A DNA stretch of 64,000 nt, taken from positions 5,642,001 to 5,706,000 of the forward strand of contig NZ_CP016279.1 in the NCBI RefSeq assembly GCF_001542625.1, in the 5' to 3' direction. Below are positions 1-10,035 of this stretch, in pieces (position 1 is the stretch's first letter; each line of letters begins with the position of its first letter). The translations under genes and the position numbers were made by a program. Origin of the DNA: Streptomyces griseochromogenes. Its GTDB lineage: Bacteria; Actinomycetota; Actinomycetes; Streptomycetales; Streptomycetaceae. Under the pieces are notes generated by a model. The model worked only from the letters and a program-made list of their open reading frames with translations. It did no database searches and had not been told where the DNA came from.

Positions 1-586
1 CGGCAAAAGGGGGCGGCCCGCTGGAGCAGAACGGGCAGGACGAAAGTGACAGCCCCGGGCGGGAAGCACGGCGGCACATCAGGCGGCGACGCAAGCTCCG
101 CTTGAAGGAAGCCCTGCTCGGCAGATCCCGTGATGGGCTGACGAGCAAGGCTCATCTCGCCGCAGACCGCAAGTGCCGTCCGTTATGCCTCGTACTGACC
201 GCAGGACAGGCCGCAGACAGCCCGCAGTTTCTCCCCGTGCTGGAGAAGGTGCGTGCCCATCTACCCGTCGGTCGACCCCGAACCCGGCCTGGTGCGGTCG
301 CTGCGGACAAGGTGTACGCCTGCCGGAAGAACCGCGCCTACCTGCGCCGCCGGGGAATCCGCTGCACCATTCCGGACAAGGCCGACCAGGTCCGCAACCG
401 CAGGAAGCGCGGGTCCAGCGGTGGCCGACCACCGAAGTTGCCCCACAGGACTACAAGGCCTGGCACACGGTTGAGTGCGGCATCAATCGCCTCAAGAGAC
501 ATCGAGCCGTGGCCACCAGGTACGACAAACTCACGGTCCGCTACGAGGCTACCGTCCTCGTTGCCACCATCAACGAGTGGTTGTGA
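1..586 (+). pseudogene. IS5-family transposase, 3' part, frameshifted
   Basis: The translation from about position 102 shows the conserved middle of an IS5-type DDE transposase: [16 protein letters not shown], then [17 protein letters not shown], then a DKVY block and [15 protein letters not shown]. Around 405-430 the frame changes. The C-terminal part ([19 protein letters not shown], then [14 protein letters not shown]) continues in another frame to a stop at 584-586. The 5' end lies beyond the window or is lost. It overlaps the convergent acetyltransferase by 17 bp. A decayed, inactive copy. Confidence 0.8.
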
Positions 587-1130
587 CGTACTGGCCCGAC
601 GACAACTCGAAGACCCGTACTCGCCGACCGCCGGTGGGATTGACGGTCTCACGGACCAGATGCATCCCCAGTTTGGTCATGATCCGCTCGGAGGCGTCGT
701 TGCCCACTTGAGTGATGCTGACGATCCGCTCCAGGCCTCGCTCTTCGAACCCGAACCGTACAGCGGCCGCAGCGGCCTCGGTGGCCAAGCCCTGCCCCCA
801 GTGGGAACGTCCCAGCCGCCAGCCGACCTCAACCGCCGGCAGTACCTCCGGCAAGAAGTCGGGCACCGAAAGGCCGGTGAACCCGGCCAGATCGCCAGTG
901 GACCGGATCTCCACGGCGAACAAGCCGAAGCCCTGTGACTCCCACTCGCTCTCCCATGCCTGGATCCCGCCGCGAGTCTGCTGTTCGTCACGGACACTGC
1001 CGTCACGGATCCACCGCATGACCTCAGGGTCGGCATTGATGGCAGCCATGGGCGCAACGTCTTCCTCACGCCAGCGACGCAGGATCAAACGGGGAGTTTC
1101 AAGCGTGACCATCCAATCATTCTGGATCAC
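570..1130 (-). CDS. GNAT family N-acetyltransferase (RimJ/RimL-like)
   Basis: A 186-aa protein with the layout of RimJ/RimL-type acetyltransferases. It has an N-terminal [10 protein letters not shown] strand, then a central beta-sheet with [18 protein letters not shown], which is the acetyl-CoA binding Q/RxxGxG/A region. It ends with [10 protein letters not shown] and [13 protein letters not shown], the conserved SxxxxxKxGF-like helix. Family members transfer acetyl groups to ribosomal protein N-termini, small amines or antibiotics; the substrate here cannot be told. The GTG at 1130 is used; an internal ATG at 1112 (MVTLETPRL) fits family N-termini equally well. It stands alone beside a transposase remnant. 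Confidence 0.85.
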   Translation of the reverse strand: MIQNDWMVTLETPRLILRRWREEDVAPMAAINADPEVMRWIRDGSVRDEQQTRGGIQAWESEWESQGFGLFAVEIRSTGDLAGFTGLSVPDFLPEVLPAVEVGWRLGRSHWGQGLATEAAAAAVRFGFEERGLERIVSITQVGNDASERIMTKLGMHLVRETVNPTGGRRVRVFELSSGQYVTTTR

Positions 1131-1370
1131 ACAATGGGCTCTCCGCCATCCTCACCAGGCACTTTCGACACACGCCCTGATGGAATGTCCGTCCACGATC
1201 TGCCCCGAATCTGCCCGTGACAGACCCATCCGAGGGCCGTTGTTAGCCTCGCGCTTTCACGAGGAGAGCTGTCCGGCTGGTGACCAGGAAAGCAGAAAGT
1301 GTGCCTCTGACCAGCGAGAATGAGGATTGCTGAGGTCTTGGTTCCCGCCACTGCCGGAGGCACTTTCCAG

Positions 1371-2581
1371 GTGAAGAAGCGTATCGGGTCCTATCCGCGT
1401 GTCCGCGTCGAGGGCGGGGGTGGCGGGGCCGTCTCGTAGGCCGGGGCGGTGTTGCTGGTCGAGACGGTCCGCAAGTCCGGTCTGGATACGGCGATATCGG
1501 CGGCGCTGGTGCCGTGGCGCAAGCCGCGGACGGTGCACGATCCGGTCAAGATCCTACTGGATGTCGCGCTCGCGGTGGCTCTGGGCGGGAACTGCCTGGC
1601 CGATGTGGGCATACTGCGTGCCGAGCCGGCCGTGTTCGGGCCGCTAGCCTCCAACCCCACGGCGGGCGGACAACGAGTCCTGGCCGCTCTGCGCACCGCT
1701 CGTGCTGAAGTGCGCGAACACGTATGGCGGTTGGCCGGTTACGCGGCGCCCAACGCGGGCGGGCAGGTGATCGTGGACATCGACGGCGTCCTTGTCCTGG
1801 CGCACTCCGAGAAGCAGGACGCCACCGCGACCTGGAAGAAGACGTTCGGGCACCACCCGCTCAGGGGTTTGTCGACCACGGCCGCGGCGGATCCGGCCAG
1901 CCGGTCGTGGACGTGCTCCGGCCCGGCAACGCGGACTCCAACACCGCCGCGGACCACGTCGAGGCCACCATGCTGGCCCTGGCCCAGCTGCCGAAGCGGT
2001 TCCGGCGCGGCCGGCAGACACTGATCCGTACCGACTCCGGCGGCGGCACCCACGAGTTCGTCGCCTGGCTCGCCCAGCGCGGAAGATGGCTGTCGTACTC
2101 GGTCGGCATGATCATCACCGACGCCATCCACCAGGCCGTTTTGAAGATCCCCGCCTCCGCGTGGACGCCGACCGTGGACGCCGGCCGTCGAGCCGCACGG
2201 CGAGATCCGTGACGGCGCCTGGGTCGCCGAACTCGCCGGCGACTGCCTGACGGGCTGGCCGCAAGGGCTGCGGCTGATCGTGCGCAAGGAACGACCGTAC
2301 CCCGGCGCCCAGTTGCGCTTCACGGACGCCGACGGCCATAGGCTGACCTGCTTCGCCACCAACACGGCGGGCGAGGCGATCGCCACCCTCGAACTGCGCC
2401 ACCGCCAGCGCGCCCAGGCCGAGGATCGCAGCCGAGCCGCCCGCGTCACCGGCCTGCGCGACCTCCCCTCCACGACGCCGCGCAGAACCAAAACCCGTCA
2501 GAGAAGGACCCCGCTCCGGACCGCGAGGCCGCGCAGTTCCGTCGAGGTGGGCCGGGAGACCAGCGGGCTGGAGATGAGTGA
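1371..2581 (+). pseudogene. IS1380-family transposase, nonsense- and frameshift-broken
   Basis: The GTG at 1371 starts VKKRIGSYPRVRVEGG, the usual N-terminus of actinobacterial IS1380 transposases. An in-frame TAG at 1437-1439 replaces the expected Gln. The same frame continues with LLVETVRKSGLDTAISAAL and VDIDGVLVLAHSEKQDATA up to about 1865. The frame then shifts for LIRTDSGGGTHEF (to about 2180), shifts again for LIVRKERPYPGAQLRFTDAD, and once more near 2480 (LHDAAQNQ). The C-terminal third is missing or unrecognisable. Non-functional. Confidence 0.85.
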
Positions 2582-3162
2582 CTTCGTCGCCGGGCGAGCG
2601 TGAGTCTCCTCGGGAGGGCAGTGTTCAGCGGCCAGCAGAGTGCGGACGCAGCCACTGCGACGGCCGATCCGGTCGGTGGGTGACGGCGATGTCGCCGAGG
2701 GCGCGGGAGCGGCGTTGAGCCCTTCGTATGGTTGACCCGCCCGGGGGCGTCGAGTGTGGCTTTCACGCTTCTGCCGCTTGTGGCTTTCCCGGATCGGCCG
2801 CCCGATGCCCCATGACGACTGGGCTGCCAATGGGGAAATGCGAATGATCGCTCCGTAGGGAATCGACACCGAGGTCGTCCGTCGGGAGGCACGAGCAGCA
2901 CCACCGGACAGAGGCACCACATGGCCGCGACCTGAGCCGGCCTCGACCCAGGTGGTGCAGAACGCCCAGGTGGTGCAGAACGCCCTCACGAGCGTGCTCG
3001 CCCGCAAAGAGCCGCGCGAGGAGCTGCACCCTTGCATCTTCACCGTCATCAAGAACGATGCCGACGTGCTAGCTGGAGGCCGCCGCCGCGTCGGCCCATG
3101 CGCCCCACTGCTTCGACCGGCGCTGTCACGCCTGTCATCAGATACAACCTCTTTGATCGGAT
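2582..3162. other. gene-free stretch
   Basis: No open frame on either strand here has both plausible codon bias and a recognisable product. Apart from the 18-bp tandem duplication at 2950-2985, I see nothing that can be named. The last 60 bp before the ArsR stop codon are AT-richer and may hold its 3' untranslated region. Confidence 0.4.
2950..2985. repeat. 18-bp perfect tandem duplication
   Basis: The unit AGGTGGTGCAGAACGCCC occurs twice head to tail (2950-2967, 2968-2985). It keeps frame, so it would duplicate six codons if translated. Confidence 0.85.
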
Positions 3163-3555
3163 TTACACTGTTCTGTGTCCAGAGCCGGCTGAAGGGCTGG
3201 CTGCTGCTCTTCCCCGCGGCGGGGAGATGTCGGTCTGCTGCAGTTCGGCCAGGAGCTGGTTTCGCCCGGCCAGAAGCTCAGTCAGGATGCGGCGGGCTGA
3301 ACGAAGGAGTTCGGCTACATCGCCGCCGGCGAGTTCGTATTTGACGGTAGAGCCCTCTCGTGTGGACACGACGATGCCTGCACGGCGCAGAACCGCTAGC
3401 TGCTGCGAGAGGCTCGAAGGCTCAATTTCGATATCGGCGAGCAAGTCCCGCACCGGGACCGGGCCGTGCTGCAGCAGCTCCAGGACCCTGATGCGCGCTG
3501 GGTGCCCGAGCATGCGGAAGAACTCTGCTTTGGCTTGGTAGAGAGGGACTTGCAT
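3163..3555 (-). CDS. ArsR/SmtB-family winged-helix repressor
   Basis: A 130-aa protein opening with AEFFRMLGHPARIRVLELL, the signature first helices of ArsR-family regulators. The winged-helix recognition region follows (IEPSSLSQQLAVLRRAGIV) and then the wing (REGSTVKYELA). These dimeric repressors respond to metals, redox state or other small ligands. I see no Cys or His pair typical of the metal-binding ArsR/SmtB sites in helix 3 or 5, so the ligand may not be a metal. No operon partner is adjacent. The Ala/Pro-rich tail after about residue 105 is probably disordered. Confidence 0.88.
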   Translation of the reverse strand: MQVPLYQAKAEFFRMLGHPARIRVLELLQHGPVPVRDLLADIEIEPSSLSQQLAVLRRAGIVVSTREGSTVKYELAGGDVAELLRSARRILTELLAGRNQLLAELQQTDISPPRGRAAASPSAGSGHRTV

Positions 3556-3750
3556 AGCGCTCTTCCTGCCTGTCGGGGTGGCTTCCCATATCGCGGCGGC
3601 GTCCTGAGAACTCCACCGCGATATGTGTCCTACCTGCTCATTCTTCTCGGTCCGGGCGCCTCTCGTTCGTGAATTGTCATCCTCTCCATGTGATGACTTG
3701 AAGAAGTTTTCAATTCATGGGTACGTGTCGACCCGGCCCTTGGGGGCGGG

Positions 3751-4125
3751 CTAGACCTCGAGTTGCTCTTCGATCCGCTTGAGTTGATGGCGGGCCATGG
3801 CCAGGTTCGACCGGGCCTTGTCAATGACGAGATAGACGAACAGGCCGTTGCCCTTCCGGCCGGTCACAAGCCGGATGAGGTGGTACTGCCCCTCCAGCGT
3901 GATCAGGATGTCCTCGATCTGGCTCTCAAGGCCCAGATGCTCCATGGTGCGCACCTTGGCACGGATCACGTCCGTGTTCCCGGCTGCGGCGACTGTCAGA
4001 TCCAGGTCTCTGCCCCCGCCCAGGGTGCCAAGGGCCATGCCACTGGTGTAGTCGACCACGGCCGCCCCCAATGCCCCCTCGATCCCGGTCATCATTTCCT
4101 TCAGAGCCACTTCCACACTCGCCAT
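3751..4125 (-). CDS. roadblock/LC7-domain protein
   Basis: A 124-aa protein with the roadblock/LC7 fold. It has an N-terminal helix (VALKEMMTGIEGALGAAVVDYTSG in outline), then GMALGTLGG, and a C-terminal part reading ILITLEGQYHLIRLV ending in a charged helix. In Streptomyces such proteins are usually encoded in conservons beside a sensor ATPase, a DUF742 protein and a small GTPase, or act as GTPase-linked regulators. Here it stands alone, with no conservon partners. An orphan copy is seen fairly often; the role is not predictable. Confidence 0.8.
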   Translation of the reverse strand: MASVEVALKEMMTGIEGALGAAVVDYTSGMALGTLGGGRDLDLTVAAAGNTDVIRAKVRTMEHLGLESQIEDILITLEGQYHLIRLVTGRKGNGLFVYLVIDKARSNLAMARHQLKRIEEQLEV

Positions 4126-4546
4126 CGGCGCCTCCCCTTGGTTGTCGGCTGCGGCGGGCTCCGGTTCCTCACCCGCCCAATAGCCGCACCGTAGGCGCGT
4201 CGGCCCGCCGCGAGGTAGGTCCGCCTAGAAGCGGCGCAAGATGATCGAACCGCCTACGAATACGATCATCTGGTGACTAGAGTTGGCGGGCCGTCCGCCA
4301 TAGCGGGCCTTCGACCGGTCGAGAACCGCCTCCACCGTTTCGAGCCAAGACCAACGCCGGCTCCCGCACACCAGAACACGGGGGGCGAGGACGCGTTTCC
4401 GGTACGACCGTTTCGGTGGTCAAGGGGGCAGTGCCATTTCCCGGGCTGGTACCGGGCGGCGACGACCGGCCGGCACGCGGGCTTCGAGTCGTGGCTGGAG
4501 CGGGACCGTCCGTCGCCGCCCGCCGCGGCAGGCCGTGACCGCAGGC
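4126..4546. other. intergenic, no gene seen
   Basis: The region lies upstream of the roadblock gene and downstream of the NB-ARC gene, both on the minus strand. No convincing coding frame is visible. It presumably contains the roadblock promoter. Confidence 0.4.
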
Positions 4547-6853
4547 TCACCGGTTTCGGATGCGTTCCTCCCAGTGAGCCAGTTCTTCACGTGTGGCCAG
4601 GATCCGGGGATCGTCGGAGCCGAGTATCTGTATTTGCTGGTTCAGCAGGTATGTGAGGGAGGTCGTCGCCCCGGCGGCGTCTCCGGCCCGACCGCGCCAG
4701 TGCGCGTGGCTGTGGTGCGCGTCAAACACCTTCAACCAGTTGGAGAGCGCCGTCAGGTTTTCCAGGCCGCTCCGGTACGGCCCGGTGCCGCTCTCCTGCG
4801 GATGCTGGAGACCGCCGTGCTGGCCCAGCACACGGATCAGATCGGCCAGGAGTGCTTCATACGCCATCGCCGCTCCGTACAGGTCCCCCGACTCACCCTG
4901 CCAGCGTGCGAGTTCGGCTCGCGTGTCGAGGACCGCCGTGGAGTCCGGGAACGAGTGCTGTTGCAGCAAGTACAGGAGTTCGGTGTATGCGGCTACCGCA
5001 CCGGCCGCGTAACCCGCGGCGCCGCGCCAGCGCCCCAGAGCGGCCCGGGTGTCCAGGGTGCGCTTGTGGTGGGGGCCGAAGAAGCGACACTGCTGGTCGA
5101 GGATCGCTTCGTACGCCGTCACGGCCCCGGCCGCATCGCCGGACTCGCCCTGCCAGTGGGCCTGACGGAGGCGGGCGAATTCGAGGCCCGGAGAGTAGGG
5201 CCCCTGGTGGTGAAGTGCCACACCTGCCAGCCGCTCGAAGTAGGCGACGGCTGCCTGTGCCTGGCCGGTCGTCCCCAGCACCTCACCGACCTGGTAGAGC
5301 AGCTCATGGTCGGACGGGCTCGGGCCGTTGCCCGAGAGGCCGGACCACGCCTCGGGTCTGGAGTACGGCATGCCCGACCAGAGAGCCGAATCGGCGTGCC
5401 CGCGGAGCACGTCGACAGCGTCGACGAGTACAGGGACGAAACCGGGGTCCACGGTGTTGGTCATCTTCAGATGCCCGTGGAACGGGTCGACGGTGAGTGC
5501 CGGGGCGGAACCGGGTTCCCCCTGAGCGTCGGCCGCCAGCACCAGAGCTGACGCGACTTTCGAGGCGAGTTCCCGCACCCGGTCAACGGACAGTGCCTCG
5601 CGCGTCGCGCGCTGCAGTACCGGGTGCACGCGCACCGCGCGATACGAGGCACCTGGTGTGTATTCGATGATCCCCAGGCCGTCCATCAAACGGAGCGCAC
5701 CCTGCACCTCGTCCGCCCGGAGCATCTGCCCGGACCCCGCAGCGACGCGGTGCGTCTGGAGGTACTCCGCGGCGGCGGAGTTGGTGAAGACGGATTCAGG
5801 CATCCCCGCGGCAGGGAGCAAAGAGGCCAGCTCCAGCAGGGGACGGGCCAGACCGCCTGCGGGCATCCCGTCGGCCCGCTCCAGCGACGACCGCCACGCC
5901 TCGGGCACGGCGACGTTCTGCCCGTCGGGCAACGCGCCCGGCCCGGGCACGAGTTCGGCGAGCGGCTGCCCACGGCGAGGCCGACCCCCGCCCCATTTGT
6001 CAGGCCCACTGAGCAAGTCGTACTCGTCCAGCAGGCGGACATACGCCGCCAAGCCGAGTTCCGCGCCGGCCAGATAGGCAGCCGCCTGCGACAGGGCCAA
6101 CGGGAGGTGTCCCAACATCCCGGCAAGGGTGGCGAGTTCATCGGCCGCAGCCCCCGCACACCCGTACTCGGCCAGCGCCTCGGAGAGGTAAGCCGTCGCC
6201 TCGTGGGGCGTGAATCCTGCCACGGGGACGACAAGGCGGTTCAGTCCGGGCTGGGCGATGTCCCGGCGCCGTGTGGTGACCAGGACCCGGCCGTCCGGGT
6301 GATCGGGCGGCCACAGGCCCTGCAGATCCCCGGGGTCGGCCACGCCGTCCAGGACGATCAGCCAACGGCGTTCCGAGCCCTCGGCGTCGGGCCGCAGCCA
6401 GGCGAGGAACGCCTGTGCCGCCTGTTCGGCCGCGGCCGTGCCCGAGCCGGCGGCCGCGTCCGTCCCGGTGATCTCGGCCATGGCCTGGGCGTATCCGGCT
6501 ACGACTGTCTCGCGGTCGGTGACTGTGACCCACAGGAGCAGGTCGACCTGTTCATCCCGCCAAGCCCCACGCGCGATGCGGGCGGCCTGCTGCGTCTTGC
6601 CCACACCCGCAGTGCCGACGAGTACCGTGCAGCGCGCCGCGGCCAGCCCGCCTTCGGCGTCCGCCGGTCCCGTGAGATGTGTGTCCTCATCGAGTGTGAG
6701 GCGCGGCTGAAAGCAACGCGACGCAGCCGGAATGACCCCCACGAGAAGCGGCCAGGACGCGGGGGTACGGGAACTGCCGTAGTACGAGACCTGGTCGGCG
6801 TGCCCGACGGCCACGCCGTGGTGACTGGCCTGGACGACGTGAGGCGTCGGCAC
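4547..6853 (-). CDS. NB-ARC/STAND ATPase with tetratricopeptide repeats
   Basis: A 768-aa STAND protein. Residues about 35-55 (WPLLVGVIPAASRCFQPR) match the linker that precedes NB-ARC in many Streptomyces proteins. Residues about 75-90 carry the P-loop VLVGTAGVGKTQQA. Walker B is RRWLIVLDGV, followed by the RVLVTTRRRDI sensor and GHLPLALSQAAAYL (GLPL-like) motifs. From about residue 500 the chain is a set of TPR-like helical repeats rich in GDAAGAVTAYEA. Such proteins act as ligand-gated switches, and relatives serve in immunity or signalling. It lies 47 bp downstream of a small co-directional gene (6901-7374) that likely encodes its partner. The start is the GTG at 6853; no strong ribosome site is visible. 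Confidence 0.85.
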   Translation of the reverse strand: MPTPHVVQASHHGVAVGHADQVSYYGSSRTPASWPLLVGVIPAASRCFQPRLTLDEDTHLTGPADAEGGLAAARCTVLVGTAGVGKTQQAARIARGAWRDEQVDLLLWVTVTDRETVVAGYAQAMAEITGTDAAAGSGTAAAEQAAQAFLAWLRPDAEGSERRWLIVLDGVADPGDLQGLWPPDHPDGRVLVTTRRRDIAQPGLNRLVVPVAGFTPHEATAYLSEALAEYGCAGAAADELATLAGMLGHLPLALSQAAAYLAGAELGLAAYVRLLDEYDLLSGPDKWGGGRPRRGQPLAELVPGPGALPDGQNVAVPEAWRSSLERADGMPAGGLARPLLELASLLPAAGMPESVFTNSAAAEYLQTHRVAAGSGQMLRADEVQGALRLMDGLGIIEYTPGASYRAVRVHPVLQRATREALSVDRVRELASKVASALVLAADAQGEPGSAPALTVDPFHGHLKMTNTVDPGFVPVLVDAVDVLRGHADSALWSGMPYSRPEAWSGLSGNGPSPSDHELLYQVGEVLGTTGQAQAAVAYFERLAGVALHHQGPYSPGLEFARLRQAHWQGESGDAAGAVTAYEAILDQQCRFFGPHHKRTLDTRAALGRWRGAAGYAAGAVAAYTELLYLLQQHSFPDSTAVLDTRAELARWQGESGDLYGAAMAYEALLADLIRVLGQHGGLQHPQESGTGPYRSGLENLTALSNWLKVFDAHHSHAHWRGRAGDAAGATTSLTYLLNQQIQILGSDDPRILATREELAHWEERIRNR

Positions 6854-6900
6854 GTTGGACGAAGTGAACGTGCGTGGGCTGGGGAGGTCAGCCGGTTCGG

Positions 6901-7374
6901 TCAGCCCTGGGACGAAACCGGCGGCGGAGGGGGGCTCAGATGCACACCTCCGTTGACCACCCCGGCGGCGACCGAATGATTGTCGGCGCTGACGTTCAGG
7001 TCCCCGCCGACGGCCAAGCCGCCGTCCCCGACCACGGTCCCGGACGAGCGGTGCGCATCCAACAGCGACTGCAACTCCGCGGCGGCACGGTCGCGTTCGT
7101 CCTGCGCGAGGCCCTCAAGAAGGCTCTCGAACCGGGCCTGCCACAGGGCCTCCTGACGGATGCGCATCCGCTCCGCCGACACGCCGTCGCCGGCGTCCAG
7201 CGCGGACGCGGTCTGGTCCAAGCGAGTCAGTTCACCAGACTCCCGCTCAGCGTCCCCACGCCCGAACCACACGGCCACCCGCCGACGGAACCCCTCCCAG
7301 GCATCCGTACCGGCGGCTTGGACCACTGCGGTTCCCCCAGCGGTCGCCAACACCGCCAAAGCCTCCGGCAACAC
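6901..7374 (-). CDS. small NB-ARC-associated protein with Gly/Val-rich C-terminal repeat
   Basis: A 157-aa protein immediately upstream of the NB-ARC gene. I place the start at the GTG at 7374 because a purine-rich AAGGGGGAAGG site lies just 5' of it; a longer frame reaches 7509 through simple-repeat DNA. The N-terminus (LPEALAVLATAGGTAVVQAA) is a hydrophobic helix. The middle is charged and helical (ERMRIRQEALWQARFESLL). The tail has a short beta-repeat (GDGGLAVGGDLNVSADN, then HSVAAGVVNGGV). Similar Gly-Asp-Val repeats occur in proteins encoded next to STAND ATPases in actinobacteria. It could be the sensor or effector partner; this is inferred from position only. Confidence 0.65.
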   Translation of the reverse strand: MLPEALAVLATAGGTAVVQAAGTDAWEGFRRRVAVWFGRGDAERESGELTRLDQTASALDAGDGVSAERMRIRQEALWQARFESLLEGLAQDERDRAAAELQSLLDAHRSSGTVVGDGGLAVGGDLNVSADNHSVAAGVVNGGVHLSPPPPPVSSQG

Positions 7375-7469
7375 GCGCCTTCCCCCTTCCGTACTGATCG
7401 CCAACGATGTCGTTGATCTTACCTTCGGCGCCTCCTCGGCACTCGGTGGTCTCTCCACAAAGGATTCGC

Positions 7470-7509
7470 GCGGACAAGCGGACAAGCGGACACGCGGACA
7501 CGCGGACAC
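7470..7509. repeat. 8-bp tandem repeat, five units
   Basis: GCGGACAA occurs twice and then GCGGACAC three times, without interruption, 96 bp upstream of the chosen start of the NB-ARC partner gene. Copy number could vary and change the promoter-to-start spacing. Confidence 0.85.
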
Positions 7510-7879
7510 GGCGACATCGATGCGGAGCCAGGCGCCCCGTTGGTCGCGGCACCCCCATCAGTCGGTGCGAAACCGGCACGAGTGACGTCAGAAGTTGCTG
7601 ACCCCGATCACGGCGGTTTGCCCACCGCGACTCCCGCGAAGACCGACATAGCCACCTTGACATCCGATCCAGTCGGCCCAGAACAGCGCACTGCACACAG
7701 CCAACTTCGCTGTCGAAGGACAGTGTTCGTCAGCACTCGCGCCGCGCTGGGTTCCGAACGTGAGACCTGCTCGGGGATCTTGGGCCGTGCCTGGAAGGTG
7801 AATTCGGTGGCCGGCGCCAGGGCCCGGCGGGCCTCCTCGGTAGTGGTGGAGGGCTGATTGCGCTGCCGGCGTGGCACAA
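7510..7879. other. intergenic, no gene seen
   Basis: Overlapping open frames are present on both strands, but none has a recognisable motif or a convincing start. Nothing else is visible. Confidence 0.35.
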
Positions 7880-8251
7880 TCACCGAGCTCTCTCGGCCCG
7901 CTGTTCAGCGGCCACGCGGTCCTCGTATTCGCGGGCGATCTCGGGTGCGCGGCGCTCGCCGGGATCACGGACCTGCTCGGCCTTCAGCCGCCGAGCCTTC
8001 TGGTTCGCGCCCTGTTTGGAGGTGACGCACAGCGCCTCGGTGAAGTGGTACCACGGCACGCCGGCGCTCCGGCCGTCCTCGATCGCCTTCAGCTGCCCGA
8101 CGTCGGCCTGCTCGCGCAGGTACTGCCACAACTTCGCGCGCAACACCGCGACCTCGCCCACCACGCTTACCAGGCCCTCCTTCGGCTTACGCCGTGCGGG
8201 CAGGCCGACGCACCCGCCTCTTGGGAGTCGGCCGCCGCGCCGCTGTCCCAC
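7880..8251 (-). CDS. hypothetical helical protein
   Basis: A 123-aa frame. The part from about residue 30 has real-protein character: AVLRAKLWQYLREQADVGQ, then GRSAGVPWYHFTEALCV, then a Lys/Arg/Glu-rich helical tail ending AAEQRAERAR. I do not recognise a family. The first 28 residues are low complexity, so the true start may be internal (GTG codons lie in the VSVVGEV region). The gene may also be a 5'-truncated remnant, since the flanking DNA contains only debris. Confidence 0.45.
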   Translation of the reverse strand: MGQRRGGRLPRGGCVGLPARRKPKEGLVSVVGEVAVLRAKLWQYLREQADVGQLKAIEDGRSAGVPWYHFTEALCVTSKQGANQKARRLKAEQVRDPGERRAPEIAREYEDRVAAEQRAERAR

Positions 8252-9288
8252 GTCGACGCGTCGTGGGACAGCGGGTCTCGTCCAATGGCTCGAACCTCAG
8301 CCCCCGCCGCCGGCCATGGTGGCGAGAAGACGCACGGGGGTGGCGATTTGAGTTCCTCGTGCCCGTCCGCGCGCAGGCTGTCCCGCAGCCGCCGCGATGG
8401 CGTGTCACATGTAGGCGAACTCGCGCTCGTTGCTTCGCTCACCGTCGCCCACAGCGACGACGCGCACGGTACCCGAGCCTTCGGAGACAGTTGTGCAACG
8501 TCATGGCTTCCTCCAGGAGGTCATCTTCTTCTCATGGCTTCGAGGCGGTGCGGACCACAACTCCGGGTGCCGAGACCGCGCCTGAGCCATCGGGCTCTTG
8601 GCCACCGGTACGCGAGAGAGCCCGCCCTTCCCTGTCGCCCCGTACACCCACAGGACAGGACCAGGCAGGGGCCACTGTCCGATGGCCGCGTGCAGAAACT
8701 GTCTCTGCTCCCAGCGTGGGCAGACACCGGGGAATCCGGCACCCGGCACCCCCCAATAGGTGTCACGCCCGCCGGGACAACCAATGCTTCCAAGGAACCG
8801 CTCAAGGAGCGGCCAATGGGCTATCTGCAACCGCGAGGTCACCCTCGCCCAGGCCCAGGAAGCGATCGCCAGCGACTGGTCCTCAGCACTCGCCTCACTC
8901 GGCTTGACCTGACCGAACGAACCTCGCGCTGGCCTCCAGGCGCACGTGCCGGACCACAGAGCATCTGTGCGTCCGGTGCTTTCCCGCTCGTCCCCGCCTC
9001 CCGGCCAGCCCATTGGCCGGACAGGACCGCGCTGTGCCCACGCAGCACCCTGACGCAGGTCCGACGGACTCCCGATCTCGGGTCGTCCAGGTGCAGCGAC
9101 GAGGGCGCCGACGCGGTCTCGGATGCAGAGCCACCGTCTGCCCGCGCGACCGACGGCCTCGCCGCTGACCGCCGGGACTGACACGGCGGCACAAGCGAAC
9201 ATCCACCGAACCGGCACTGCCTGACATCGCGTGCCCCCGCGGGCGGGCGCGACGCTACCCCCTCAGCACCTTCGCACCCCACTCCAAA
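8252..9288. other. about 1 kb without a confident gene
   Basis: Long frames exist on both strands because of GC bias, but none holds a recognisable domain. A short in-frame stretch on the plus strand near 8815-8905 (REVTLAQAQEAIASDWSSAL) looks coding. It ends at a stop soon after and is probably the last piece of a decayed gene. Confidence 0.35.
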
Positions 9289-9423
9289 ATGGCATGCCTG
9301 CGTGGGCTGCGGGCCAGACTGTGTCACGACCTCAGCTCGCTGGACCGGTTCCCGCCGGAGGCCGCCGCGATGGCCCGCCGGGTCGCCGAATACCTCAAAG
9401 TCCCGGAGCCAGCCACGACGTAG
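9289..9423 (+). CDS. 44-aa ORF, probably the tail of a lost gene
   Basis: The frame reads LRGLRARLCHDLSSLDRF and then PPEAAAMARRVAEYLKV before a TAG. Codon third positions are strongly G/C and the helix pattern is natural. No ribosome site precedes the ATG. It is most likely a C-terminal fragment. Not recognised. Confidence 0.3.
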   Translation: MACLRGLRARLCHDLSSLDRFPPEAAAMARRVAEYLKVPEPATT

Positions 9424-9480
9424 CGCCGGGGGCGTGCCGTCGTTGGACAGCGCGACTCCATATGCGCGGCCCCGGGGATG

Positions 9481-10035
9481 TCATGGCTGATCCCCCGGGG
9501 CCCATGGCGTGTCCGAGGCGGGGTCAGATCCGCCCCCGGCCGCCGCGGCGGTGAGCCAGTCGGCGGCTTCGGCGCCGGTCAGGGGGACCACCTGCATCTG
9601 GTGGGCGGTGCCGTGCTGGACGACGTGGACGCGGCCCGGGTGTGCGTTGTCCTTCGGGGCGGGGCCGGCTATCGGGGCGAGGTGCCGCCAGGTTTCGGTG
9701 GTGCACCGCGCCAGGATCACGGTGGCGAACAGCTCGTTGGCGTGCGGTCCGAGGACAACGGGGGGCCGGCAGTCAATAAGGACGTGAGCGTGACCTTCCC
9801 GGACGTCTCACAGGGCAGCGGGAGAGCCGTTGCCGCCGGGCAGTTGAGGCTGTTGTCGCAGCGGGCGGGCGGCGGGCCAGGGAGCGGAGGGCAAGACCTG
9901 TGCCAACTCGTGGCGTACACGGTCGGCTTCGCCACGAGCCTGGGCCGGGACATCACCGCGCTCTGCGACAAGGCGGTTGAAGATCGGGGTTTCCTGGAAC
10001 ACGCTGAGATCTGCCTTCTGAGGTGGGAGCGGCAC
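9481..10035 (-). pseudogene. decayed gene of unknown function
   Basis: Two frames on the minus strand look like parts of one broken gene. 10035-9808 gives KADLSVFQETPIFNRLVAER and a helical segment. After a stop and frame change, 9797-9481 gives GHAHVLIDCRPPVVLGPHAN, ELFATVILARCTTETWRHL and an acidic/Ala tail. No single start spans both. The family is not recognised. The ISL3-type element inserted about 130 bp upstream, at 10172. Confidence 0.35.

Noticed and set aside
2952..3344. 130-aa plus-strand frame including the 18-bp duplication
   Set aside because: A short stretch (EELHPCIFTVIKNDADVLA) looks coding, but the frame soon runs antisense through the ArsR gene and lacks a start site.
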